A stretch of 64,000 nt of DNA from Paenibacillus sp. NAIST15-1 (lineage in GTDB: Bacteria; Bacillota; Bacilli; Paenibacillales; Paenibacillaceae), in contig NZ_BBYF01000003.1 of the NCBI RefSeq assembly GCF_001894745.1, positions 682,001 through 746,000 on the forward strand, in the 5' to 3' direction. The position numbers and the translations under genes are program-made. Positions 26,748 to 36,319 of the stretch are shown piece after piece. The notes below the pieces were generated by a model. That model was given only the letters and a program-made list of their open reading frames with translations. It had not been told where the DNA came from and ran no database searches. Numbering within the stretch: position 1 is the stretch's first letter; each line of letters begins with the position of its first letter.

Positions 26748-29178
26748 CAAGTCTGCCTTTTACTGCGATGACTTTGCGAACCGTCTTGCCAGCGATGGCA
26801 TCCTGAACGTTCGCGAGGGACATCGCTTTTTGCTGCATTGCTTCTTCGTCAGCATCTGCTGCTACATTTGCACGGCATACAATCTTGCCATTCACTTGAA
26901 TAACAATTTCTGCTTCCGCATCAACTGTAAGCGAATCATCATAAGTCGGCCACGCAGCGTACGTAATCGACTCTTGGTAGCCAAGACGCTGCCACAATTC
27001 TTCCGCGATATGTGGCGCGAGCGGTGCCAGCAATTGAACGAAGTTCTCCATCGCTTGGCGTGGAAGAACCTCTGTCTTATACGCCTCATTGATGAAGATC
27101 ATCAATTGACTGATTGCCGTATTGAAGCGGAATCCTTCGATGTCTTCCGTCACCTTCTTGATGGTCTTGTGCCATGTACGAACGAAGGCCGGATCTGCTC
27201 CATCCGTTCCGTCAGCAATCTTGCTGTTCAGGGCTCCTGTCTCCTCGTTAATGAACAAGCGCCAGATGCGGCTCAAGAATCGGTAGCTTCCTTCTACACC
27301 ATTCGTGTTCCATGGCTTCGTCGCTTCCAGTGGACCCATGAACATTTCATAGATGCGCAGCGTATCGCCGCCGAACTCGTTCACAATATCATCTGGATTG
27401 ATGACATTGCCGCGGGACTTAGACATTTTCTCGCCATTTGTACCAAGAATCATCCCTTGATTAACAAGCTTCTGGAATGGCTCCTTCGTATCTACGACAC
27501 CAAGGTCGAACAATACCTTGTGCCAGAAGCGCGCATACAGCAAGTGAAGAACCGCATGCTCAACGCCGCCAATGTACAAATCAACTGGAAGCCATTTCTT
27601 TTGCTTCTCTTTGGAGCAGATTTCATCGTTATTGTGCGGATCGATGTAGCGCAGGTAGTACCAGCTGCTTCCCGCCCATTGCGGCATTGTATTCGTTTCA
27701 CGGCGAGCCTTCATGCCTGTCTCCGGATCAACTGTGTTCACCCATTCGTCTACGTTCGCAAGCGGAGATTCTCCAGTACCCGATGGACGAATCTGATCGA
27801 CATCCGGCAGTGTAAGCGGAAGTTCGGATTCCGGTACAGGCTTCATTGTTCCGTCTTCCAGATGAAGAATTGGAATCGGCTCTCCCCAGTAGCGTTGACG
27901 GCTGAACAACCAGTCGCGCAGGCGATACGTTACCTTGCCTTCGCCCTTGCCTTCTGCTTCAAGCCATTCAATCATGCGCGCCATTGCAGCCGCATTGTCC
28001 ATTCCGTTCAGGAATTCTGAATTCACATGAGCTCCATCGCCGGAATATGCTTCTTCCTGCACATTGCCGCCTTCAATCACTTCGATGATCGGCAGGTCAA
28101 ATTGCTTCGCAAATTCCCAGTCGCGCTGATCATGTCCGGGAACAGCCATAATTGCACCTGTACCGTATCCAGCAAGCACATAATCCGAGATCCAGATTGG
28201 AAGCTTCGCTCCATTCGCCGGGTTCACCGCATAGCTGCCTGTGAATACACCCGTCTTATCCTTCGCCAAATCCGTACGCTCCAGATCGCTCTTGCGTGCC
28301 GCCTGCTCTTGATATGCCTTCACAGCAGCTTGCTGTTCAGCTGTCGTGATGCGTTCGACAAGCTCATGCTCAGGAGCCATGACACAGTAAGTTGCACCGA
28401 ACAGCGTATCTGGACGAGTTGTAAATACAACCAGTTCCTCTTCGTGACCGTCGATTACAAAGCGAACTTCAGCTCCCTTGGACTTCCCAATCCAATTGCG
28501 CTGCATGTCTTTCAAGCTCTCCGGCCAGTCAAGCTCATCCAGATCTTGCAACAAACGCTCTGCATACTCCGTAATCTTCAATACCCACTGACGCATTGGC
28601 TTACGAATAACTGGGTGATTACCACGCTCCGAACGGCCATCGATGACTTCCTCATTCGCAAGTACTGTACCGAGGGCTGGACACCAGTTAACAGGAACTT
28701 CTGCAACGTAAGCGAGTCCTCTCTTGTACAATTGAATAAAGATCCACTGCGTCCACTTGTAATATTCCGGATCAGTTGTGCTGAACTCACGATCCCAATC
28801 ATAAGAGAAGCCCAAGGACTTGATCTGACGACGGAAGTTGTCGATATTCTTTACCGTGAATTCACGCGGATGCTGTCCCGTATCGATCGCATATTGCTCA
28901 GCTGGAAGGCCGAATGCGTCCCATGCCATCGGATGAAGGACATTGTATCCTTGCATGCGCTTGTAACGAGACATGATATCTGTAGCCGTATATCCTTCCG
29001 GGTGTCCTACATGAAGTCCGGCGCCAGATGGATATGGGAACATATCCAGTGCATAGAAATTCGGCTTGTTCTCATCTTCTGTCGTTGCAAATGTCTTATG
29101 TTCATCCCAATAGGATTGCCATTTCGGCTCGATCTGCTGCGGCACGTAACCGTGCGGCTGCTTCGCTTCTTGACTCAT
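26728..29178 (-). CDS. leuS: Leucyl-tRNA synthetase
   Basis: Class I synthetase charging tRNA-Leu. 816 residues, normal size. HIGH-type motif [18 protein letters not shown] near residues 48-65, the CP1 editing domain ([27 protein letters not shown]), and the KMSKS loop [25 protein letters not shown] precedes the ATG. Upstream is a T-box leader with a Leu codon. leuS is inserted here between yqeM and comER relative to B. subtilis order. Its 3' end overlaps comER. Confidence 0.98.
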   Translation of the reverse strand: MSQEAKQPHGYVPQQIEPKWQSYWDEHKTFATTEDENKPNFYALDMFPYPSGAGLHVGHPEGYTATDIMSRYKRMQGYNVLHPMAWDAFGLPAEQYAIDTGQHPREFTVKNIDNFRRQIKSLGFSYDWDREFSTTDPEYYKWTQWIFIQLYKRGLAYVAEVPVNWCPALGTVLANEEVIDGRSERGNHPVIRKPMRQWVLKITEYAERLLQDLDELDWPESLKDMQRNWIGKSKGAEVRFVIDGHEEELVVFTTRPDTLFGATYCVMAPEHELVERITTAEQQAAVKAYQEQAARKSDLERTDLAKDKTGVFTGSYAVNPANGAKLPIWISDYVLAGYGTGAIMAVPGHDQRDWEFAKQFDLPIIEVIEGGNVQEEAYSGDGAHVNSEFLNGMDNAAAMARMIEWLEAEGKGEGKVTYRLRDWLFSRQRYWGEPIPILHLEDGTMKPVPESELPLTLPDVDQIRPSGTGESPLANVDEWVNTVDPETGMKARRETNTMPQWAGSSWYYLRYIDPHNNDEICSKEKQKKWLPVDLYIGGVEHAVLHLLYARFWHKVLFDLGVVDTKEPFQKLVNQGMILGTNGEKMSKSRGNVINPDDIVNEFGGDTLRIYEMFMGPLEATKPWNTNGVEGSYRFLSRIWRLFINEETGALNSKIADGTDGADPAFVRTWHKTIKKVTEDIEGFRFNTAISQLMIFINEAYKTEVLPRQAMENFVQLLAPLAPHIAEELWQRLGYQESITYAAWPTYDDSLTVDAEAEIVIQVNGKIVCRANVAADADEEAMQQKAMSLANVQDAIAGKTVRKVIAVKGRLVNIVVG

Positions 29179-29252
29179 GCTTACTCCTCCTACGATGCCC
29201 AGACGGCTGCTCGCGCATGTCCGTCATACTTGTGGCAATGAATAAATGTGAT

Positions 29253-29520
29253 TAAAAAAGCCTCCCATCCTTAGCGATTATCGCTAGGGACGAGAGGCAT
29301 TATTCCCGTGGTACCACCCTAGTTAGCGGACAGCATGCTTTGCTATCCACTCCCTTTACACCATTAACGCTGGCAATACGTCGCAGCTTACCGCTCCCGA
29401 TTCTGCTGCGCGACTCTGAGGCGAGTTCGCTTCTGCACCATCACCGGCTTGCACCAACCGCCGGCTCTCTGAAGATGGGACCTAAGGTACTATTCCTCTT
29501 CGAAGTCTTTCCATTCTACC
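29253..29520 (-). promoter_or_regulatory. T-box riboswitch (tRNA-Leu sensing) controlling leuS
   Basis: On the minus strand, the leader has a stem I region with GAACTCGCC, whose CTC (29425-29423) is a leucine specifier codon, the T-box AGGGTGGTACCACGG (29320-29306) with TGGT to pair with an ACCA tRNA end (discriminator A, as in tRNA-Leu), and a long terminator hairpin (29299-29259) closed by GCCTC/GAGGC and followed by TTTTTT. Uncharged tRNA-Leu should stabilise the antiterminator and turn leuS on. The stretch from 29521 to 29730 shows nothing else. Confidence 0.93.
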
Positions 29521-29730
29521 TATTCAGCTTGAATATGATTATGATGCATCCAAATAGATGCAAGTAGCTATATCATAATGAAAAATTTTCTTATTGTCAA
29601 TGATCGCCATGCAACTCCAAATCTTTCTTGTTCATTCGCCTTGAATTGAGAAAGTAACACCGAATTCTACATCTCACGACGGATCAATGTGCATATCACA
29701 TGCATCTTCAGAAACTATGCACATCTATCT

Positions 29731-30492
29731 TTATGGCTTCACTGCAACAAAAAAGATTCGGCGCGACTCTTCGTCCGGCGACTGCCATTCAAAGTCCGCA
29801 AATTGCTCGACATGATCGAAACCAGCTTCTTTCAGCATACGTTCTAACCAGTCTGGATCATAGGCGCGTTCAACATGCTCCTCGTCAATACGCTCGTACA
29901 AGCCTCCGGACTGCTGACGAACGAACAAGGTCAGCTGGTGCTCAATCTCCTGGCGTTCTTCATCATAATCCGAAAACCAAATGTAAGAGATATCTTCATC
30001 ATCATAGGCAAAAGGCTGGGTCTCCGCATAATGTTCGAATTGACGGACATGAAGCACATCGAACAAGAAAACGCCGCCAGATCTCAAGTTGTTATAGGTA
30101 GCTTGAAAAGCACGTTTCACGTCGTCCTCTTCTGTCACATAGTTCAAGCTGTCACAGAACGAAACGACGGCATCCGCTTCTCCAGGCATGGCCCAATCGC
30201 ACATATCCTGATTCACCCAACGCACGTCGCCCTTCAGCGGTCCAGCCTCTATTCCCTTGCTGCTCGCAATTGACAGCATCGATTCTGAAATATCGATGCC
30301 GATTACATCATAACCGAGCTTCGCCAGTGGCAATGCCGTACTCCCGGTTCCACAGCCAAGGTCAACGATAGAACGAACCTCGCCGCTTCCAAATCGTTCC
30401 CAGGCCTGCCGAGCAAATGACACCCACTGGTCGTATGGCATGTCCTCCATTAAGCGGTCATAAACCTCCGCTACACGCCCATATGAAATCAT
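29731..30492 (-). CDS. yqeM: SAM-dependent methyltransferase YqeM
   Basis: 253-residue class I methyltransferase: motif I VDLGCGTGSTALPLA, motif II IGIDISESML, then AVVSFCDSLNYV and GGVFLFDVLH. Substrate unknown. Order rsfS-(S1 protein)-yqeM matches the yqeL-yqeM neighbourhood of B. subtilis, except that an S1-domain gene has been added. AGGGGAAGTG precedes the ATG. Confidence 0.88.
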   Translation of the reverse strand: MISYGRVAEVYDRLMEDMPYDQWVSFARQAWERFGSGEVRSIVDLGCGTGSTALPLAKLGYDVIGIDISESMLSIASSKGIEAGPLKGDVRWVNQDMCDWAMPGEADAVVSFCDSLNYVTEEDDVKRAFQATYNNLRSGGVFLFDVLHVRQFEHYAETQPFAYDDEDISYIWFSDYDEERQEIEHQLTLFVRQQSGGLYERIDEEHVERAYDPDWLERMLKEAGFDHVEQFADFEWQSPDEESRRIFFVAVKP

Positions 30493-30570
30493 CTATTTTC
30501 ACTTCCCCTGCCGGAGGTTGTTCCCTCATTCCATCATTCCATCATTCGTAATGCATGTTGAACGAAGGAC

Positions 30571-31554
30571 TTAGCGTGCATTGTCGGTGCCGTGCGAGCG
30601 AGCCTTATGTGCTTCACGCGCTTCGGCTTGTGCCGCCGACAGTGCCTTGTGAAGCTGTGCCGTATCCATTGCAGCAGCCGTTTCCGTCAATTCGGTCCAA
30701 TTCCCATTTTGACGAATGAGACCTGCCTTCAGCAAGCGGCCGATAGCACGCTTGAATGCTGACTTGCTAATGCCAAAGCGCTGCTTCACAATATCGGCAG
30801 GCGTCTCATCGGAATATGGCATTGTGCCGTTCGGACGCTCCTTCAAGAAGGTGAACAAGCGTTCAGCATCTTGATCCATGCCGACTTCTTTGCGTTCTGC
30901 CATCGTAACGTTAACGCGGCCATCCTCACGCACATGCGTAATGCGAACACGGACAGACTCACCTAGACGAAGCAGGCGCGGACGAAGCGATTCATGTATG
31001 AATCCAATAACACCTTCTCCAACAGGCGCGCCGTCTACAACTACGAACGTTCCCATCTTGAGAGGACGGTACACGACCGCATCGCGCCATGTGTTGTTCC
31101 AAGACTCAGGAGCTGCGAACATATAAGGAACCAAATCATCTTCACGAGCTGGCAGTGCAATAAGTCGTCCGTAGCGATCCTGTTCCATCCGGACATATAC
31201 CTCATCGCCAACCTTCGGGTGAAGCGGCTCAAACTCGGGAAGCTCTCCCTTCGGAAGCAACAGCTGACGCCCAATCCCCATCTCCAGGAAGCAGCCGTAC
31301 TTCGGATGAATATCCGCTACCGTAAGCTTAGCAATCTCTCCGAGTGTCAACAGCGGACGCTTCATTGTCGCAGCAATGCGATCTTCCGTGTCATAGTATA
31401 AAAACACTTCCACGTAATCGCCAGGCTCTACTTTGCCCGTAAGCTCTGTATAATGCAGCAACACGTCCTGCTCTCCGTTCGTCAAGAAATATCCGTACGG
31501 AGATACTTCACGGTCGATTATTAATCGTTGAATCGTTCCTGCTTCCCAAATCAT
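30571..31554 (-). CDS. S1-domain RNA-binding protein, CvfB-like
   Basis: About 327 residues: several S1-like OB domains in tandem (GYFLTNGEQDVLLHYTEL; HPKYGCFLEMGIGRQLLLP; VGEGVIGFIHESLRP with VRITHVREDGRVNVTM) and a winged-helix C-terminus (FGISKSAFKRAIGRLLKAGLI), the CvfB/YitL layout. CvfB influences virulence and RNA metabolism in Staphylococcus; the role here is inferred. The ATG at 31554 overlaps the rsfS stop by four bases and has GGAG five bases upstream, so the longer frame to 31584 is less likely. The C-terminal tail is Ala/His/Arg rich. Confidence 0.88.
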   Translation of the reverse strand: MIWEAGTIQRLIIDREVSPYGYFLTNGEQDVLLHYTELTGKVEPGDYVEVFLYYDTEDRIAATMKRPLLTLGEIAKLTVADIHPKYGCFLEMGIGRQLLLPKGELPEFEPLHPKVGDEVYVRMEQDRYGRLIALPAREDDLVPYMFAAPESWNNTWRDAVVYRPLKMGTFVVVDGAPVGEGVIGFIHESLRPRLLRLGESVRVRITHVREDGRVNVTMAERKEVGMDQDAERLFTFLKERPNGTMPYSDETPADIVKQRFGISKSAFKRAIGRLLKAGLIRQNGNWTELTETAAAMDTAQLHKALSAAQAEAREAHKARSHGTDNAR

Positions 31555-31898
31555 GCAAACTCCACAACTTTCGCATCGGACCACAGCTTCTCAATGTTGT
31601 AGTACTCGCGTTCTTCGCGGTGGAACACGTGCACGATTACGTCACCCAAATCAATGAGAACCCAGCGTGCGGAGTCAAATCCTTCTGTACCACGCACATG
31701 TCCGCCTACCTCATGCACACGCTTGCGAATTTCGTTCGTAATCGCTTGAACTTGTGTATCCGAGTTGCCGTGGCAGATTACGAAGTAATCTGCAATAAGG
31801 GATATGCCTTGCAGGTCAAGCGCAATAAGATCCATCGCTTTCTTATCTTCAGCCGCACTTACGGCGATTTCGAGCAATTGTTTAATGTTGTCTGCCAT
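31551..31898 (-). CDS. rsfS: Ribosome silencing factor RsfS
   Basis: 115-residue protein that binds L14 on the 50S subunit and blocks subunit joining in starvation. Core AAEDKKAMDLIALDLQGIS, then YFVICHGNSDTQVQAI and VIVHVFHREEREYYNIEKLW are the family hallmarks. GTGGAGG precedes the ATG. Between yqeK and the S1-domain gene. Confidence 0.96.
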   Translation of the reverse strand: MADNIKQLLEIAVSAAEDKKAMDLIALDLQGISLIADYFVICHGNSDTQVQAITNEIRKRVHEVGGHVRGTEGFDSARWVLIDLGDVIVHVFHREEREYYNIEKLWSDAKVVEFA

Positions 31899-31961
31899 TC
31901 AATTACCTCCACATTGTGTTTGAGCCATTCTTATTCTTGTATTTCTAAGCCCATTTCGTGA

Positions 31962-32555
31962 TTAAGTTGCTGACAGTTCAAGTTCTGCCTCCAGTTCGAG
32001 GATCAGCCCATTGCGAGCAAGGATCGTCAGCGGGAATACCCGGCGGCGGCGCTCAATCAAGAATCGAATGGTCGAGTCAAATCCGGCAATTAACGCCGCA
32101 TTTAGATTCTGCTCCGCCAGTTCACGTATATGATCAACTCCAGGGAAATCCCGCCCCGGCTCGATGTAATCTGCCAGACACACTACCTTATCCAACAGGG
32201 TCATCTTCTCTCTGCCGGAAGTATGGTACTTGATTGCATCCAGTATTTCTACATCTTCAATTCCATATTCATGCTGCGCCACATGTGCGCCCACAGGCGC
32301 ATGCCATAATTGCTTGTCATACTCCAGCAATTCGGATGGCATGTTATGTTCCCGAATCATCTGTTCCATTCGATCTGTCTGCCAGTACTTTGCTACATCG
32401 TGCAGTATGGCCGCGATATCCGCCTTATTCGGGTCTGCTCCATACTTCTTGGCCAGTTGAACGGCTGTTGTCATAACCCCTTGCGTATGCTGCCATCTTA
32501 CAGCTGGCATCTGGGATTGTACAGCCTCAATCAGTTGTTCGCGCGTCCGATTCAT
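31962..32555 (-). CDS. yqeK: HD-domain Ap4A hydrolase-like protein YqeK
   Basis: 197-residue HD-superfamily phosphohydrolase; YqeK proteins split diadenosine tetraphosphate symmetrically. Motifs: RWQHTQGV (first His), ILHDVAKYW (HD), HAPVGA and YHTSG, then DKVVCLADYIEPGRDFPG. Its start overlaps the end of nadD by 29 bases, and AAGGTGGGG lies just before the ATG. The C-terminus is hydrophobic and Leu/Glu-rich. Confidence 0.92.
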   Translation of the reverse strand: MNRTREQLIEAVQSQMPAVRWQHTQGVMTTAVQLAKKYGADPNKADIAAILHDVAKYWQTDRMEQMIREHNMPSELLEYDKQLWHAPVGAHVAQHEYGIEDVEILDAIKYHTSGREKMTLLDKVVCLADYIEPGRDFPGVDHIRELAEQNLNAALIAGFDSTIRFLIERRRRVFPLTILARNGLILELEAELELSAT

Positions 32556-33135
32556 ATAGACCCCACCTTGCTATATACTGTTGAACCTCGTCCGGCACAA
32601 TATACTTGATCGATCGCCCTTCGGCCAATCGCTGCCGAATATCGGTCGATGAGATATCCATCTGCGGCATCTCGCTCTCGATGAGCCGAGAAGACCACGC
32701 AGCAGGCAGCTTGGCAGCATCCCAGCTTGATCCAGGACGATGCAATCCAACAAATTGAATCTGCTCCATCAGCTCATCGATGTGATGCCACTGGGGCAAG
32801 TAAGCGACCATATCGCCGCCGATAATCCACGCCCACTTGACGTCGGGATACTCCCGGCGCAGCCCATGGACAGTGTCTAGCGTGTAGGATACACCGCCAT
32901 GCTTAATCTCCCAGTCGCACACTCGAAAATGCGGATTACTTTGCACCGCCAGCCTCGCCATTTCCAAGCGCTGCTCCGCAGAAGCAGCTGGTCGATGCGC
33001 TTTATGCGGCGGCACATGCGCTGGCATGAACCATACCTCATCTAAGGAAGCTGTCTCCCTAGCGCATTCCGCTGCCACTAGATGCCCGAGATGAATAGGG
33101 TCAAAAGTCCCGCCCATGATCCCTACGAACTTCAT
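32527..33135 (-). CDS. nadD: Nicotinate-nucleotide adenylyltransferase
   Basis: Makes nicotinic acid adenine dinucleotide from NaMN and ATP in NAD synthesis. 202 residues. N-terminal GIMGGTFDPIHLGHLVAAE with the HxGH nucleotidyltransferase motif, WFMPAHVPPHK, WIIGGDMV, and the second motif ISSTDIRQRLAEGRSI. GGAGGG precedes the ATG. Overlaps yqeK at its 3' end. Confidence 0.97.
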   Translation of the reverse strand: MKFVGIMGGTFDPIHLGHLVAAECARETASLDEVWFMPAHVPPHKAHRPAASAEQRLEMARLAVQSNPHFRVCDWEIKHGGVSYTLDTVHGLRREYPDVKWAWIIGGDMVAYLPQWHHIDELMEQIQFVGLHRPGSSWDAAKLPAAWSSRLIESEMPQMDISSTDIRQRLAEGRSIKYIVPDEVQQYIARWGLYESDARTTD

Positions 33136-33156
33136 TCGGTAGCCCTCCAGTGATCG

Positions 33157-33447
33157 TTATGGCAGTTCAATCTGCTTGTTATCTGTCGATTCCTTGTACA
33201 GCACGATCGTTTTGCCTATGACTTGAACAAGTTCGGATCCGGAGCGTGAAGCAAGCTCCCCTGCGATTTCGCGCGGATCTTCCAAACAATTGTTCAATAC
33301 CGATACTTTCATCAATTCGCGTTTCTCGATTGCATCCTCAACGTGACGTACGAGTTGATCATTCATACCGCCCTTGCCTACTTGGAAAATAGGCTGCAGA
33401 TGATGTGCAAGAGAGCGAAGATAGCGTTTTTGTTTACCCGTTAGCAT
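33157..33447 (-). CDS. yhbY: CRM-domain RNA-binding protein YhbY
   Basis: 96-residue KH-like CRM domain linked to 50S ribosome assembly. MLTGKQKRYLRSLAHHL, then QVGKGGMNDQLVRHVEDAI with the GxxG-like loop, and the end VQVIGKTIVLYKES, are typical (YqeI in B. subtilis). The gap of 120 bases to aroE holds no gene. Confidence 0.95.
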   Translation of the reverse strand: MLTGKQKRYLRSLAHHLQPIFQVGKGGMNDQLVRHVEDAIEKRELMKVSVLNNCLEDPREIAGELASRSGSELVQVIGKTIVLYKESTDNKQIELP

Positions 33448-33567
33448 ATAAGTTTAACCTGCCTTATCTATTCATGAGTGATAGTAATGAGCCTACTCTC
33501 CATATCTGGAACGTGCGACTCCTTCGTGCCTTAATGGCTTCTGTATTAGAGTATCCACATCTTGAAA

Positions 33568-34458
33568 TTAGGATTGCAGCGTCTCAAGTACGCGCTGCCG
33601 CATAAGCGCTGTCGGGGCCTTCAAGCCTGTCCACAATTCAAATGCGATTGCCCCTTGATGAACGAACATGCCGAGCCCATTATGAATCCGGCACCCCTTC
33701 GCCTTTGCTGCTTGCAGCAGGGCTGTCTCTAGTGGATTATAGATGATGTCACTTACAAGCATATGGGCTTGCAGCCATTCCGCGGACACGGGTGACGCCT
33801 CTATATGGGGATGCATACCGACGGAAGTTGTCTGAATGACGATGTCAACATCGTTCGGCGCAATTGCAGGCGCATCGCCCAACATAACTGCTCTTACATT
33901 GCCGAGTCCCGACAAGTCGTCCGCAAGTGACTGCGCTCGCTCCACCGTACGATTTGCAATGATGAGCTCCTTGCAGCCCTCTGTAAGAAGAGCGTGCGCA
34001 ATCCCCCGAGCCGCACCGCCAGCCCCTATAATTACAATGCGGGAGGATGGGATATCTGCTTGCATCTCTTCCTTCAAGGAACGAACATATCCAAGACCAT
34101 CCGTGTTGTAACCATGCAGCTTGCCGTCACGTTGGACAATCGTATTGACCGCACCAATCACCAGAGCGCTGCCATCAACCTCATCCAAATAAGCCATCAC
34201 TCGCTCCTTATGCGGAATGGTAACGTTCACCCCTCCGAGACCAAGTGCGCGAATGCCTGCTACGGCATATTCAAGCTGTTCTGGCCTTACATGAAATGCA
34301 GTATATATCCCGTTCACGTCCATCGCCTGCAAGGCTGCATTGTGCATGAGCGGCGACTTGGAATGTGCAATCGGATCCCCGATTACCGCATACACCTTGG
34401 AACTGCTATTCATGTTCATTACAAGATTGTTCGAATATGATGCATCCTTATCCGGCAT
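33568..34458 (-). CDS. aroE: Shikimate 5-dehydrogenase
   Basis: Reduces 3-dehydroshikimate with NADPH in the shikimate pathway. About 296 residues: substrate motif DPIAHSKSPLMHNAAL, catalytic Lys in NVTIPHKERV, Asp in NTDGLGY, NADP loop IIGAGGAARGIAHAL and NRTVERA, then GLGMFVHQGAIAFELWTG. An ATG at 34467 is directly next to the ribosome site, so the ATG at 34458, nine bases from AGGGGG, is preferred; the first 20 residues are an extension before SKVYAVIGDP. Confidence 0.96.
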   Translation of the reverse strand: MPDKDASYSNNLVMNMNSSSKVYAVIGDPIAHSKSPLMHNAALQAMDVNGIYTAFHVRPEQLEYAVAGIRALGLGGVNVTIPHKERVMAYLDEVDGSALVIGAVNTIVQRDGKLHGYNTDGLGYVRSLKEEMQADIPSSRIVIIGAGGAARGIAHALLTEGCKELIIANRTVERAQSLADDLSGLGNVRAVMLGDAPAIAPNDVDIVIQTTSVGMHPHIEASPVSAEWLQAHMLVSDIIYNPLETALLQAAKAKGCRIHNGLGMFVHQGAIAFELWTGLKAPTALMRQRVLETLQS

Positions 34459-34503
34459 GAACCCCATCCCCCTGCTTATTGACTGTCTCTTCTCTTTCGA
34501 AAA

Positions 34504-35622
34504 TTAAATTAAGGAGTGGCGTGCCAGCACCTTAACTCCCTTAGGCGCATGGATCTCAACCAGCGCGCCAGTTGTACCGTTGCACTTGATCCAGCCTAAG
34601 CCGGAAATGAACACGTCTGTCTCTCCTCCACGCCCAATGCGAAGCTGGTGCTTCGTCCATGCTGGAAGCTCGTCAATTCGTTCGCGAGTCGGTGGAGCGA
34701 GCAGCTCGCCGCGGTGATCACGATAGAGCTCGTCCGCACGTTCCAGCTTCGTCCGATGGATCGGAAGATCGTTCGACAAGTAGCAAGTGAAGGATTGACG
34801 CTCGCCTTCCACGAAATCAAATCGAGCGAACGCGCCAAAGAACAACGTTTGCCCTTCATTTAATTGGTATACCAGTGGCTTCAAAGATTTGTCCGGCAGC
34901 AGGGAAGATAAGTCCTCACGGCTCGCAAGCTCCGTCAAGCGGCTCTTGTACACAATCCCCGGTGTATCAATGATATGCTTACCATCGTCAAGCGGGATAT
35001 GGATCATATCAAGCGTCGTTCCCGGGTAGCGAGAAGTGGTAAGCTCGCCGTCCAAATCGCTATAGTCCCGAATCAAGCGGTTAATTAATGTTGACTTGCC
35101 TACATTCGTTGCACCAACGACATAGACATCGCGATTGCCGCGCCACTCGGAAACCTGATCGATCAACCGGTCGAAGCCAAGATTGCGCTTCGCGCTCACG
35201 AGCGCAATGTCTACAATCCGAATGCCGTGTTCCTTCGCTTGGCGCTGTACCCAATTGATGATGCGATTCCAATTCGTTACCTTCGGCAGCAAATCGATTT
35301 TGTTCACGACGAGCAGTACTGGGTTAGTCCCCACAAATCGCTGCAAGCCGGAAATAATACTGCCGTCAAAGTCGAATAGATCGACAATGTGTATGACGAG
35401 CGCGTCTTCCTCGCCGATACGTCCCAATAGGCGAAGAAACTCGTCCTGATCGAATGCGACGGATATTGCTTCATTATAATTTTTTATCCGAAAGCAGCGC
35501 TGGCAAATTACAGGCGTCCGTTCCAACGCTTTTGCCGGCACGTACCCGGATGCTTCCGGACTCTCCGTTTGCAGAGCTGTACCGCAGCCGCTGCATTTCC
35601 GTGCCATTTGTTCTTCTGTCAA
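34504..35622 (-). CDS. yqeH: Ribosome biogenesis GTPase YqeH
   Basis: Circularly permuted GTPase needed for 30S assembly. About 372 residues: a zinc-finger N-terminus (CSGCG ... CQRCF), then G4 NKIDLL, G5, and after that G1 GATNVGKSTLINRL and G3 DTPGI, the permuted order G4-G5-G1-G2-G3. The C-terminal part ends in a short RNA-binding-like domain. AGGAGG lies seven bases before a TTG at 35622; the TTG overlaps the yqeG stop, so it is a better start than the ATG at 35643. Confidence 0.95.
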   Translation of the reverse strand: MTEEQMARKCSGCGTALQTESPEASGYVPAKALERTPVICQRCFRIKNYNEAISVAFDQDEFLRLLGRIGEEDALVIHIVDLFDFDGSIISGLQRFVGTNPVLLVVNKIDLLPKVTNWNRIINWVQRQAKEHGIRIVDIALVSAKRNLGFDRLIDQVSEWRGNRDVYVVGATNVGKSTLINRLIRDYSDLDGELTTSRYPGTTLDMIHIPLDDGKHIIDTPGIVYKSRLTELASREDLSSLLPDKSLKPLVYQLNEGQTLFFGAFARFDFVEGERQSFTCYLSNDLPIHRTKLERADELYRDHRGELLAPPTRERIDELPAWTKHQLRIGRGGETDVFISGLGWIKCNGTTGALVEIHAPKGVKVLARHSLI

Positions 35623-36143
35623 TGTCGTTCCTCCTCGTGCCACATTCCTTTTTTACGAAAACGTTTCGTTACGATGCGTTCGACTCGCCGATTAATGCGT
35701 GTCATCCAACCCTCATCTTGGATTGCGATTGGATCAACTAATATCGTATACATCCCGATGCGGTTGCCTCCGAGCACATCGGTCAACATTTGATCTCCAA
35801 CTACCACCGCTTGCTCAGGTGTCAGCCCCATCAGCTTCAATGCTTGATGAAAGGCCCGTTGCGAAGGCTTCCGTGCTGAATTCACAAACGGAATATTGAG
35901 CGGCGTCGCAAACCGGGATACTCGCGGATGATCGTTATTCGACACAATCACCACTTGAAACCCCATTTGCTGGGCTTGTTCAAGCCAAGCCGTTAATTCG
36001 GGCGTTGCCAAAGGTTCCTTCGCGCCTACAAGCGTATTATCCAAATCCGTAATAATTCCCTTGTATCCTTTGTCCATCAGCTCCGCAAGGTTAATATCGT
36101 ACACCGTACGAACCCGAAGACGGGGAATAAGCCTTTCCAACAA
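35619..36143 (-). CDS. yqeG: HAD-superfamily phosphatase YqeG
   Basis: About 174 residues. HAD motif I TDLDNTLVG, motif II VIVSNND, motif III with ARKPSQRAF, motif IV VVGDQMLTDVLGGNRIGM. Substrate unknown. AACGAGGTG sits six bases before a TTG at 36143, and starting there gives the usual YqeG N-terminus (LERLIPRL); the longer open frame to 36242 runs back into a terminator hairpin. First gene of the yqeG-yqeH-aroE run. Confidence 0.93.
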   Translation of the reverse strand: MLERLIPRLRVRTVYDINLAELMDKGYKGIITDLDNTLVGAKEPLATPELTAWLEQAQQMGFQVVIVSNNDHPRVSRFATPLNIPFVNSARKPSQRAFHQALKLMGLTPEQAVVVGDQMLTDVLGGNRIGMYTILVDPIAIQDEGWMTRINRRVERIVTKRFRKKGMWHEEERH

Positions 36144-36198
36144 AGCGGTCACCTCGTTTTCATACGAAAAACTATACCATATTCTTTGTTTTTCGTGC

Positions 36199-36230
36199 AA
36201 AAAAAAGCCGTTCCTATGCGGAACGACTTT
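36199..36230 (-). terminator. Terminator between the transglutaminase gene and yqeG
   Basis: On the minus strand GTCGTTCCGCATAGGAACGGC forms a hairpin (arms GTTCC / GGAAC) followed by an eight-base T-run. Because transcription here comes from higher coordinates, it ends the MoxR-DUF58-transglutaminase operon. Confidence 0.8.
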
Positions 36231-36319
36231 CATTTGCCACATTTACGGATACATCTTCCTCGCATTGGATTCGCAAAAACAACTACTTATTGGAAAATGG
36301 TCACATGCTATATAACCTG

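Noticed and set aside
26626-29241. Two long plus-strand open frames (464 and 404 codons) within leuS
   Set aside because: They are antisense to leuS in full, have no ribosome sites or domain motifs, and their make-up is that of a mirror frame of a well-coded gene.
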